Shown: piece by piece, positions 31,101-40,482 of the stretch
Position numbering within the stretch: position 1 is the first letter of the stretch
Layout: each line of letters starts with the position of its first letter
Source: Phytophthora colocasiae
Lineage: Eukaryota; Oomycota; Peronosporomycetes; Peronosporales; Peronosporaceae
NCBI GenBank assembly: GCA_018806915.1
Contig: JAGKQI010000064.1
Coordinates: forward strand, 868,001-932,000
DNA length: 64,000 nt
Direction: 5' to 3'
Notes under the pieces: generated by a model
The model's database searches: none
Seen by the model: the letters and a program-made list of their open reading frames with translations, nothing else
What the model was told of the DNA's origin: nothing
Position numbers and translations under genes: made by a program

Positions 31101-31586
31101 TTACAAGGACATGTTGCCCGACGGTGCGTAGGTGGCGTTCATCGGGTAGCCGGCTTGGGCTGAAGCAGCCGTCTCGTCCTCGTCGTCGAACAGAAAGGCC
31201 TTGAGTATGCTTACCTCCTCGTCCTCGTCGTCGAACAGAAAGGCCTTGAGTATGTCTATCTCCTCGTCCGAGAGATTACAGATCGGCTTCTGGAACTTCA
31301 TCATGTCTGCGGCGATATTGGCCTGAGCATCCATGAAGCGCTCGGCCCTTAGCTGTCGATTGAGGCGGCGCCTCTGCTGCATCCGCTGCTGGTTCATGTT
31401 GGCCTTCTTGCGGTGGAAATCACACAGCTTGTGTAGGTCGCCGTTGTCCTTTACTGCACGGTGGCTGTTGCAGAGTTTGCTAGGGTACGAACAGCGAACT
31501 TCGGTGGGGAGCAATTGAACGGCCTGCTTGCTATCGTCTGAGGGTGCAGTGGTAGTGGCGCTGTTGTTGCTGCTGTTGGTCGACAT
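31101..31586 (-). CDS. C-x6-C-x15-C-x2-H motif protein, paralogue 2
   Basis: 161 residues, intronless. A Ser/Asn/Thr-rich N-terminus is followed by the same Cys/His cluster with identical spacing (C-x6-C-x15-C-x2-H), then RKKANMNQ and a basic RRRLNRQLR stretch. The C-terminal acidic motif is present twice, as EIDILKAFLFDDEDEE and VSILKAFLFDDEDE, because of an exact-length 45-bp tandem duplication. ATG 31586 (MSTNSSN) is the first real ATG; the longer upstream frame begins at a non-ATG codon. Same orientation as its paralogue at 28434-29066, so probably an old tandem duplication. A role as transcriptional regulator is inferred only. Confidence 0.75.
   Translation of the reverse strand: MSTNSSNNSATTTAPSDDSKQAVQLLPTEVRCSYPSKLCNSHRAVKDNGDLHKLCDFHRKKANMNQQRMQQRRRLNRQLRAERFMDAQANIAADMMKFQKPICNLSDEEIDILKAFLFDDEDEEVSILKAFLFDDEDETAASAQAGYPMNATYAPSGNMSL
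31193..31282 (-). repeat. 45-bp tandem duplication inside paralogue 2
   Basis: Two adjacent 45-bp copies around 31193-31282 differ at only a few positions and encode 15-residue repeats of the acidic ILKAFLFDDEDEE motif. The length is a multiple of three, so the frame is kept. Confidence 0.85.
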
Positions 31587-33422
31587 GGTTCTGAGTAGCT
31601 TGGCTGTTTTGCTGAGATGGTGCTCGTCAGTTGCTGTTAAATGCGCAGTCGGAGGCAAATTGAGTAGTGATGATCCGCTTCAGACGTCCATCGTTATTGT
31701 TCTGGGTGCTACGCCGACCCGAGTAGCTTGTCTGTCGTAGATGCAACCCACACAGAGACCACCGCTACAGCACCGAGAGTAGCGACGATGTATCGACCGC
31801 GGCGCCGGGCTTCCTCAAGCCCAAACGTACTCTACTGAACCGGTCGGTAGTAAGCTTCCGCGATTTTTTTGACAGTCAAGTTACCGTCCAGAGCGCTTCT
31901 TGCTCGCGTTGGGCCAGCGCGATGTTAGTTACCCCCCGACAGAGTGTTTAAGGCCAGTCGGGAATGCAGATCTGTGTCGAGTCTGTGTTGGCAATGGTAC
32001 GTGAAAAGTTGCCAGCGCTTCTAAAACGAAGACGCTGCGGTGTAACGGAGACTGTCCCGAACGTGTAGCTACTCGTGCTGTGGCAGCGGCTCAACTTGCT
32101 GGCTGGCGGGTGCTCAGATAAGCTGGCTGGAGGGCACACAAATGACCGGATCCATGCACCAAATGACCGTGCATTAGCCCACTTCGCATACTGAAAACCT
32201 CTCCATCCTCCCTCGCTACGGGCCTTAGTGCTAGCCAATGTTGGTGGTCCGGCTAGCTGCGAGGGACTTACGCTGATCGGATACTTTGAAGAAGGCCAGC
32301 GAGCGACAGTTCTACTTCGACCGCTCTGCACCAAGAGCAGGGTTTGGTAATTTTCCGTAACTATTGCCGATATTGGCAATAAGGTAAAAAATCAAATATG
32401 GGCCGAGATAAAAGATGCTCGAATTACTCGGCATCTACTTATGCGTTGACAAAAAGTGAGACAGTTTCTGAAACTTCGCAAACCAGAGATTTTTTCTCGA
32501 TTTTTTGTAGTAGCAGACCAATGAAATTAAGCACATGCTCGTGGAGAAGAAAAAAATCGACTTAATCAGTTTACGGCCGAATTTAGTCTTGCTTTCAGTA
32601 TTGAAAGCGCTGAGTGAGTGTCATTTTTGTGACCATTTGAGGTTTGGGTTATTCCACCTTCACCTTTTATATTTGAGACTACGGCAAACAAAATGATACT
32701 AATGCACCTTTTAGAGTTTTCGAGATAATCGCGTTTGAAGTTGACCAATCAAAAATCGTACCTAATCGGACATCAAAAATTTGAAACCGAAAATCACTGG
32801 GAAATGGTTTAAAAGTACTCTTATTCACCTGCTGTTCACACGTTCTTTCCATCAATATACAAAACATTAAAAACGGAGCAATATTGACTCGACAACTCTC
32901 CTAAACATGTCGAGTTTTTGAGGCCTTGAAAATGGAGACATATTTTTTAGATGAACACTACTGATCGGCTATTGAATATCTCGAGACGTACTAGGGCTTA
33001 AAATAAGCACAAGACACGGCTCTATCGAGTAGTGTGCTTAAATCGCGATTCGTACTTAGGTTCATTAGTATCATTTGGTCCGCCGCAGTCTCATTTCTAC
33101 TTGTGATCAAGTTTCGACGGAAATTAGCTTACGGAGGTCAAGTGGCAGGCCAACAATTGAAGCCCCTGCCGAAGAAGACGACAAAGCGTAAACGAGTCGC
33201 AGTTGGGGGGATGCTGTTTACCCATGAAGTGCTCCAGGAACTTGCTGAGGCTGGCAGCAAAAAACCAAGTCGTCTAAGAAAGCTGTTACTACAACTGCAG
33301 GTAAAGGTGTAGATAAGTACATGTAGCGCATATCACTTGTTCAGCTGTATTCTAAACAACAAAATGTTAGTCGAGTGTCTGGCACAGTGAGGTTGAATAG
33401 ATGCTTTACTTTCCAAATCAGT
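31587..33422. other. intergenic region, no gene seen
   Basis: No supported gene. The minus-strand frame at 31948-32379 lacks an ATG. A plus-strand frame at 33034-33312 has a hydrophobic start and a basic KKTTKRKRV patch but is not recognised. The part at 32390-32900 is AT-rich. A short hairpin ATTGCC-GATATT-GGCAAT lies near 32363-32380. Confidence 0.5.
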
Positions 33423-33495
33423 GCGGAGAATTAACGGGACTTGAACCCGCGACAACCCTGCTCCCATAATGTGCCCTCAATAAGCTCGCCGCCAA
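33423..33495 (-). other. tRNA-like relic with A-box and B-box
   Basis: On the minus strand an intact B-box and T-arm (GCGGG-TTCAAGT-CCCGT) is preceded about 38 nt upstream by an A-box-like GAGCTTATTGAGG. The flanks can pair as a seven-base acceptor stem with one mismatch. Four extra bases between T-stem and acceptor make a normal fold unlikely. It is probably a decayed tRNA or the head of a tRNA-derived SINE. Confidence 0.3.
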
Positions 33496-35010
33496 CCATG
33501 TAGGCGACTGATCTGTCATCGCCTGGAGCCATGACACCTCGCGCCAAATTTACAAATTTAATTTTTGAAGGTATTCGTATTTAGTGTGTTTTAGCCAATA
33601 AAGTACTTGCTCTGTGAAAAACTTCACGTGATTGGCAGTTAAAATACGGCCTTAAAATGGTTGATGGCCCTAAATTGATGATTTACCTTATCATATTGCC
33701 ATAATTTATTGCTCCTCAACCCCAATAACATGCAATTTTTTACACAGGTCAATCTTGGCTATAGCCAAATGTCGTTGACATGTGTGGTTGTTTTGGCAAT
33801 GGATGGTAGCGAGAACTATCGCCAAACGGGTGGTGTGGCCATGTTTGCACACAGGGCACACGGGTTATTACAGTTGCTTGTCATTTCCTAACTGAAATAT
33901 ATTATATCAGTTGATTTGTGTGTTGTATGTATGATGTCGAGGAATTCGGACTATGACTTGTGTGTGTTGGTTGGAGAGGTTGGACGCGGTGGGAGGGTTC
34001 TCGAGGTAACCCCTCCTGAATCCAGGCGCATCGACAGCAACCAACTCGTTCAAGAACTCATGAGAAAAGACGACATAGTGTCACATATTCATGTGACCTA
34101 CTGACTTGGTTGACATTGTCGAAAAAATTGGCAATAACTCAATTATTTATTGGCTTGGATGAAGGCCTCCAAGCCGTATGATATTGTATTTTTCCTATCC
34201 CTGACCAAGAGCCCCAACCATGTGGAGGCGAGGACGCTCGATACAACGGCGAAAGCTGCTTAGAGCTCCAGGGCCAAGTGTGTGGGTGTTAAATACTACA
34301 GTTTACCATTGTGGCGAGATCCACCTCACACGGCTGCAAGGAACTGTCTCCACATTATGGCTACGAGTCGAGGTTGTTGCCATTTCCCTGCTCTCATTCC
34401 TCGCCTCAAATCAGCTTCAAAGCGAGCTTTTTAATGCAATGTAACAACGACTTGCTGCGACCGCTGGTGCTGTAGAGCTAATGCATGTTCGGAGCCATCG
34501 ATTGCAGAGTATCGCTGCGTTAGTGCTCGCCTTTTAGTGGCATTTCTGCGTTATTACTTGCAGCTTCGAAGAGTTCAGGTGTGTGTACGAGTCCCAACAC
34601 AAACTCGAGGCCTTATAGACGTACAATCCTCTCTTCGTGTTTCCTCGACACGTCTTTGGCATACTTCGATGGCCGTTTCCAAGTATCGTTGACATTGTTG
34701 TCAAGTGTAGGCTGTGGCACTCCAGTAGATCATTGCACTTTCAAGCTACAGAAGCATAGGGTCAGTAGGAGTAGCTTGCATTGTGCATACCTCCGTTAAG
34801 GGTGATGTCGTTACTATTCGTATTGATTGACTTCCAGTCATCTCAGATCGCTTGCTACAACTCCGAGTAAAGCTCGGTGCGACGGCAGTTATCAGGTCTG
34901 TCGTCTCGAGCTTTAATGAGGCAGTTAGACTAATTCAGAGCGAAGTATAAGCAGTGAACGCACACCACATATGTAGTTTGGTCTCTCACGCTGGTAGTGC
35001 TGGTACGTCG
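33496..35010. other. intergenic region, no gene seen
   Basis: No supported coding sequence. An inverted pair GGCTTGG/CCAAGCC lies near 34151-34174. Short plus-strand frames at 33709, 33916, 34220 and 34581 look random. Confidence 0.5.
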
Positions 35011-35011
35011 C

Positions 35012-35028
35012 TGGATATTCCGCTTCAA
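35012..35028 (+). repeat. left target-site duplication
   Basis: TGGATATTCCGCTTCAA, identical to 36294-36310. Confidence 0.8.
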
Positions 35029-36293
35029 TTCCCCAAAATACCCGCAGGTGCCCAAGTGAAACCAAAAGTCCGAGGGGGGGAACTTGGCGGGCCCCTCGGC
35101 CACCCGCGTAGCTACGCGGGTGTCGTGCAGCATGAGTCGCAGCAAGAAAACAAGCACCAGTACAGCAACATTATACAAGGCCGGCCCGTGCAGCACATCA
35201 GGAACAAAGAACGAGCCTGATGCAGTGACAGCGCGAAGCTAACAGCATGATTCGACCAAGAAGGCTTAGCGACGGTTCCCAACGGGCGACGAGTGTACCG
35301 GATTGTAGGTACAAATATGAGAAGAAGGTGAAGATGAGAAGACGATGAAGAGAGCACCTACCACAAGGTGGATCATCGGAAAGCAAACAGTCTTTCCGGA
35401 AGTGCCGTCACAGTCGTGCACAGGCACGTGACATGAACAACATGAACTTCGACAGAAGTAACAAACATAGGAAGCCCGAGCGGACCACCGCAGCGCTCGC
35501 TACCTAGACCCCACTACAAAACCAAATTGCGATGGCACACACGTGTATGAGAACCCGGCATATGGAATTTACCCTGACCATCTACCGACGTGAAGAAGAT
35601 AACAAACGTCACGGACTCCGACCCAGCCGAAGGTGAAGGATGCGTGCAAGGTACCCGACAGACAGTCTTCCCGCTACAATACTCGACTGTCTAGGCGATA
35701 GGAGAAGACAAGACACATCGACGCACGGACAAGAACACGACAAGAAGCCCGTAGCCCCAAGGTGACGTGTCGACAATGAAAGACTAATTTTAACACCTCA
35801 AGATGGAATCGAAGGAAGAGATGAGCACGTGCCCAAGACAACGACAGACCCCTGCCGATCAAGGAACGAGAAAGAAAAGTGCTGCAACGTTTGTGGAAAT
35901 TCGTGAAGGAGCGAAAGTGATGAGCCTGAGAGTACGCGGAGGACTATCCTGCACATTGGATGACGAAATCTACGGATTAGTCAGTAACTGAGGATCCAGC
36001 TACTGGATCTGAATGGACCGCATCGTGCTGTAGCTACCCGGCAAGATGAGGAACTGAAGAGACAGGAAGGAGACCCAGAGACTCCGACCATGTGGACCTG
36101 CTGAGCAGCTCTACCAAATGCATAACCATATAGCCGGACTGTGATCTACTGCATGGAAACACTAGGAAGCTTATACAGTCAAAGTATAGATCGCGAGGAC
36201 GGCAGCCGGGGCCGCCGGGTACACGCCCGGTATGCGGGGCTGATGCAGAGCTCGCCCTGAGCGCTTTCGGCGTTGACCGCTAAAAATAAAAAA

Positions 36294-36310
36294 TGGATAT
36301 TCCGCTTCAA
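36294..36310 (+). repeat. right target-site duplication
   Basis: TGGATATTCCGCTTCAA, identical to the left copy at 35012-35028 and preceded by an A-rich tail. Confidence 0.8.
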
Positions 36311-37120
36311 GGCTGTACCCTTTGTGCCACAAGTTGCCACAAGGAGTAGTGTATTCAACTGATGCTGATTCGCTGGTCGGCAATGTGGTATCTTGCATCT
36401 GATTGGCTCGTTCACTTCAACTTGCCGTTGTTGCGTTGTAACGAATCCTGCGTTGCATTCAAAAAGCTCCAGTACAGTAGAAACATTGCCGGAAGTGCTC
36501 CAGTAGCGAGGCATCGATCCAGTGCGTAACCCGCACCGTGCATGAACTCTGTTGATATTACCATTAGGTGGGCGGCCCAGCTCGAAGGTGAATGAAGAGC
36601 TTCAGCCACCAGCCAAGTGTCATTCTGAAAAGGTTTGAGAGAGGCACGGAGTGAGAACGCCACGTTAACGGCTACCGTGAGGCTCAAGACTTGCGTTTAC
36701 GCTCCGACTCTGATTCGAAGCCTATTCCCTTCATTACTGGTGGCATTCTTATGAAGCTCCGACGCAACGGAACACATCGCGAACTTCAACGGCAGCACCG
36801 AATAGTAAGCGGCGTGCGTGAACAAGCAGAGAAAAAAAAACTGAATTGTTCCCCATCGTCTGCTTTAGGCGAGCTGTATGCTCCTGATTCAGCTAGTAGA
36901 AAAGCTCCACAGCATTTCACAGCCTTGCCATTCAAATGCACTGCAGGATCCGTAGTGGTCTGGTAATGATGTTGCAAGTTTATTGTTAGGTTTACACTGG
37001 GCTTGCTTCACCAGCAACTTCAGGACGTAAAATTAGAGGTAGTTATTTATTCTTCTCGTTAGATGTTCCTGTGCACAATCCCTTGTCTTCATCGCACTTG
37101 GCTACAGGTCTGATGGCTTC
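36311..37120. other. intergenic region, no gene seen
   Basis: Minus-strand frames at 36412-36687 and in 36311-36514 have some protein-like stretches but no recognisable family. Removing the retroposon would join the latter to a short open frame left of 35012. Confidence 0.45.
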
Positions 37121-37136
37121 TTCACATTGCAATTCG
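37121..37136 (+). promoter_or_regulatory. initiator-like core promoter
   Basis: TTCACATTGCAATTCG is close to the oomycete initiator and lies 26-41 bp before the ATG at 37162. Confidence 0.5.
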
Positions 37137-37161
37137 CACCAACCCACCCTATTGAGCAGAT

Positions 37162-39351
37162 ATGACCTCGATTCTTCACGCGGACCCTCTCATGGACTCG
37201 ACAGCCTCGACCTCCATCTTCACGATGCTCTTTAAGCAGAAAGAGACCCAGGACTGTCCACAGGAAGAAGAAGACGAACCTGTTTCGACTAAAGACGAAG
37301 TATCCATTCCGACCAAAGTTGAAGAACCTCAACACCAGCACCAGCACCAACATCAGCATCAGCACCTACCGCTACCCGTCAAGCAGCCTACTCTGCTAGC
37401 AGATCTTCTATTACTTCAGCAGACTACACAGCAGCTCCAGAAAGCAACTTTGACCTCTGCTAGCAACAACAGCGATGACAACGGGGACGCGAACGCCGAC
37501 ACAGAGAGCCTCGCAACTTTGTACTGCCGCCGAGCTGCAGCTCTTCTAGCGTTTGTTGATTATGACGCCGCCACTTTAGTTCCTCTTGACGTGTTAACAT
37601 CTGGGTCTCCAGGTAATGACAGTCACGACGAGGCAAACCAACCAGCTCCGATGCTGGAAGCAGTTCGACAGGCTCTTCAAGATTCTCAAGCTGCAGCGGC
37701 ACTCACTTTGAATAACGCGACGTTGGCTGAAGCCCACTTGCTGTCAGCTTACAGCTCGCGTAGTCTGGGAGAGCTATCCCACTCGCGAGCTTTCATTGCC
37801 CTCGCGACTGAAGCGCTACCGGGAAGCACAGCACTTACGAGCTTGGCTGAACAGCTAGATGTCGAAGCTCGCACAGATGGGGCAGAGCTACTACCCAAGC
37901 TACGAATGACTTCGGAAACGTTAGCGACATTGTCGAGATCTCCCGAGGTATCAACAATCGTTGAGGAAGAAGACAACAATGGCCACGTCTCGTGGCCAAA
38001 GGCAATAAAGGGAGCTCCATTGGCTTCAGCACCAACACCCGCAGTCCCAGCAGTTCAAAACTCCTTCTGGAGCCAAATAGCCACACCGTTCCAAGTCCTC
38101 GAAGAAGCAGCTCGTTCTTCTTGGCTCGACAAGATCGAGCGTATCATGCACCAAAACGTTCACCATCGGTGCGCACATCCTTCCGAGGTGCGTCAACTGG
38201 ACGCGGCGCTCCAGGCCGCATTTGCTGCGTTAACTCAGTTACTCCAGTGCAACGCTGCGTGCTCGATGCTCGAGCTCGATATGACGGTCGAAGATGCAGT
38301 TCGAACCCTCGAGAAACTCAATCAAGCTGCGTCGTCCTCCTCACAAACGTTGGTGCAGAACCGCACAGCCAGAAAGTGGATCGTGCAAACTTGGGCTCCT
38401 GCCGTGCGCCGTGCCGCTGTATCTGCTTCTCGCTCACCACTGATTGACTTATCTAGCGATGTTCTGTTGATGCTGTCACGCTTACTGCAAGCGTCGGGAA
38501 GCTGGAGACGATGCACTGCCACTTCGCACGGCTTGGCGTACGCTGAAATGAGCTTCGACCTAGCCAAATACTCCCGTGGGAACTTCACTGACCCCTCTGC
38601 TTGGACGCGCCTTGAGATGCAGTGTGCTGAAGCATACGCAACTGCGCTGTTACAGCGTACAAGCGGTCATAAAGATGCTCTGAAGGTATCCAAGGAAACT
38701 TTACAAGCCGCTCTCCACGTTGGAGACCAGGAGTACGAGTTGAGATCGCGTCTGCTTGTAGCCAGAACTCTACGTCTCATGAACGAACGCGAGATCGCAC
38801 ATGCCGAGCTTATCCAGCTCCTAGAGCGTAGTCGCGCCTTGAAGAACGTGCACATGGAAGCGATGGCTGAGTACGAAATGGGGGAGCACTTCGTTCAGAA
38901 AGAGGACCTTGAGGCAGCACAGAAGCACTTCCACGTGGCGCAGGCGCTCTGTAACCGCACAGCAAACTGTGGGAATTCATGGCGGCCGCAATCCATCCAG
39001 CAGGCGATCGCCTTCTATGCTCAGTTACGCCCTGCAACTCGTCGTGGAGCCATGCGCTGCAGCGTCTCCACTCTACTGCAACCTGTAAACGTTGAGGATA
39101 ACAGTGAATGTACGGAGACCCAAGATAATGACGAAGAGCAAGAGGAGGAAGGGCCTCCAGTTCCGAAGACACGACGTCAAGCCTTTTACCTGAAACAGGA
39201 GCCGCCCGAGCCCCAGTCGCTCATGAGTAAGCTGATCAACACAACCGATTCGCTGGGCGGACCCAAGCCCAAGCGCACGACGAGCTGGCGCGAGTCTGTG
39301 TTCGCGGAGGCTTGGCCTAACGAGAGTCTGACCGCTGCAATTGCGCAGTAA
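37162..39351 (+). CDS. helical-repeat (TPR-like) hypothetical protein
   Basis: 729 residues, intronless. The acidic N-terminus contains an alternating Gln/His tract around residues 55-68, encoded by a CAC/CAG/CAT repeat. The rest is Ala/Leu-rich and predicted helical by eye, with TPR-like pairs of helices (for example LYCRRAAALLAFVDYD near residue 115, then AEYEMGEHFVQKEDLEAAQK and HFHVAQALC near 575-595). The C-terminus is acidic and ends in a basic segment with KPKRTTSWRESVFAEAW. No signal peptide or membrane segment. The family is not recognised; a scaffold role is possible but unproven. Reading-frame length and the initiator 26 bp upstream support a real gene. Confidence 0.7.
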   Translation: MTSILHADPLMDSTASTSIFTMLFKQKETQDCPQEEEDEPVSTKDEVSIPTKVEEPQHQHQHQHQHQHLPLPVKQPTLLADLLLLQQTTQQLQKATLTSASNNSDDNGDANADTESLATLYCRRAAALLAFVDYDAATLVPLDVLTSGSPGNDSHDEANQPAPMLEAVRQALQDSQAAAALTLNNATLAEAHLLSAYSSRSLGELSHSRAFIALATEALPGSTALTSLAEQLDVEARTDGAELLPKLRMTSETLATLSRSPEVSTIVEEEDNNGHVSWPKAIKGAPLASAPTPAVPAVQNSFWSQIATPFQVLEEAARSSWLDKIERIMHQNVHHRCAHPSEVRQLDAALQAAFAALTQLLQCNAACSMLELDMTVEDAVRTLEKLNQAASSSSQTLVQNRTARKWIVQTWAPAVRRAAVSASRSPLIDLSSDVLLMLSRLLQASGSWRRCTATSHGLAYAEMSFDLAKYSRGNFTDPSAWTRLEMQCAEAYATALLQRTSGHKDALKVSKETLQAALHVGDQEYELRSRLLVARTLRLMNEREIAHAELIQLLERSRALKNVHMEAMAEYEMGEHFVQKEDLEAAQKHFHVAQALCNRTANCGNSWRPQSIQQAIAFYAQLRPATRRGAMRCSVSTLLQPVNVEDNSECTETQDNDEEQEEEGPPVPKTRRQAFYLKQEPPEPQSLMSKLINTTDSLGGPKPKRTTSWRESVFAEAWPNESLTAAIAQ

Positions 39352-40416
39352 AACAGTAAAATAACAACTGCATTTGAATGATGATCTTAACCAGATCGAC
39401 AACCACAACTGAGGATTGAAAACCAGCTCGGCCGTACATGTCCAGAGTCTTCCTACATTCCATAAAGCTACATTTGTGAAAAGCTGTTGACGTGTGACGA
39501 GGCACCGACTTCAAGCACGGTTGAATAGGTTGGTTGGCTCAGCCAAGCCCCGCGCAAAGCCAACGTGCCCCATCCCGCATGCTTGAAGAGGACACGTGTG
39601 TTGCCCGAAGCTCGGGCCGAACGTCCGGACTTGGATGGAGCACTGCAAGTTGGTGCCACGCACTGCAATTCCAGCACGGTGACGCAGGCGACGGAGTCAG
39701 AGTCTCCATTGTGGATCCTGGCCAATCATATGGCAGCATAAATGCATATATAGAGGGTACTTGTTTGACAAATATGATAAAATGAAGGTCCTTATCAGCG
39801 AAGATATTATGGAACCTGTCTTTTGTCATGTGAAGATTATGACTAAGAAGGAGTACGCTCATCTTGATGTATGTAAGTTTGAAAAAATAACTATTTGGAG
39901 GAAATCGATCGGATCGTCGAAACGCCACCAACATCTTCAACTGACAGTCTGCAGCACCTTGATACGCTCTAGACTAGAATGTGCGGTAGATACCCGGATT
40001 GCTTTGCCATTGCTTCACTTCGATTGCTTCTTACCGTGGAATCTATCCCCTGCATGCCACGCGGCTGCTGATCTCCAAGCAGAAAAAAATCTTTCCTGTA
40101 GGATGTGCAGTCATGCTTTCGACAACGTCGTCCAGCACTGCAGACAGCGCCTCGCACATGGGACAACCTCTCCATCAGCGCTTCCTTGTGTCTTTAATCC
40201 ATAGACCTGCCTCAGTTGCAGCGAGAAACGCGATTTACCGCCGGCACTGCGTCGACTTTGACTTGCCTTAACTATACTTTAATAACAGCGAACCTGTAAT
40301 TATGCATACTTTGCCTACGTCTGAGTATTCAAGAACCAGGTGCAAGATGGGGTGCGTCGACTCGCCTTCCGGTCGTTTCGTTCGTAGCGAACCACCAAAC
40401 CTTTTGGCTCGAGCTG
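39352..40416. other. intergenic region, no gene seen
   Basis: No supported gene. Several frames of 70-150 codons overlap on both strands (for example 39761-40204 plus), with one C-x2-C pair but no family resemblance. Confidence 0.5.
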
Positions 40417-40436
40417 CTCCCCACTTCGCAATCTCC
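40417..40436 (+). promoter_or_regulatory. initiator-like core promoter
   Basis: TCCCCACTTCGCAATCT resembles the oomycete initiator and lies about 47-66 bp before the ATG at 40483. Confidence 0.45.
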
Positions 40437-40482
40437 TCTCGAGCCGAAGCCTTTTCCTCCCCCTTCGTAGATCTTCACTACA

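Larger units (their letters stand above)
35011..36310 (+). mobile_element. retroposon-like insertion with 17-bp target duplication and A-rich tail
   Basis: The exact 17-mer TGGATATTCCGCTTCAA occurs at 35012-35028 and again at 36294-36310. The 1.27 kb between the copies ends in TAAAAATAAAAAA directly before the second copy. A long target-site duplication next to an A-rich 3' tail is the hallmark of target-primed reverse transcription by LINE machinery. No long open frame is present, so it may be a truncated LINE, a long SINE or a retrotransposed non-coding transcript. It contains a 22-bp perfect palindrome at 35101-35122 near its 5' end. Boundaries are approximate by one or two bases. Confidence 0.65.
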
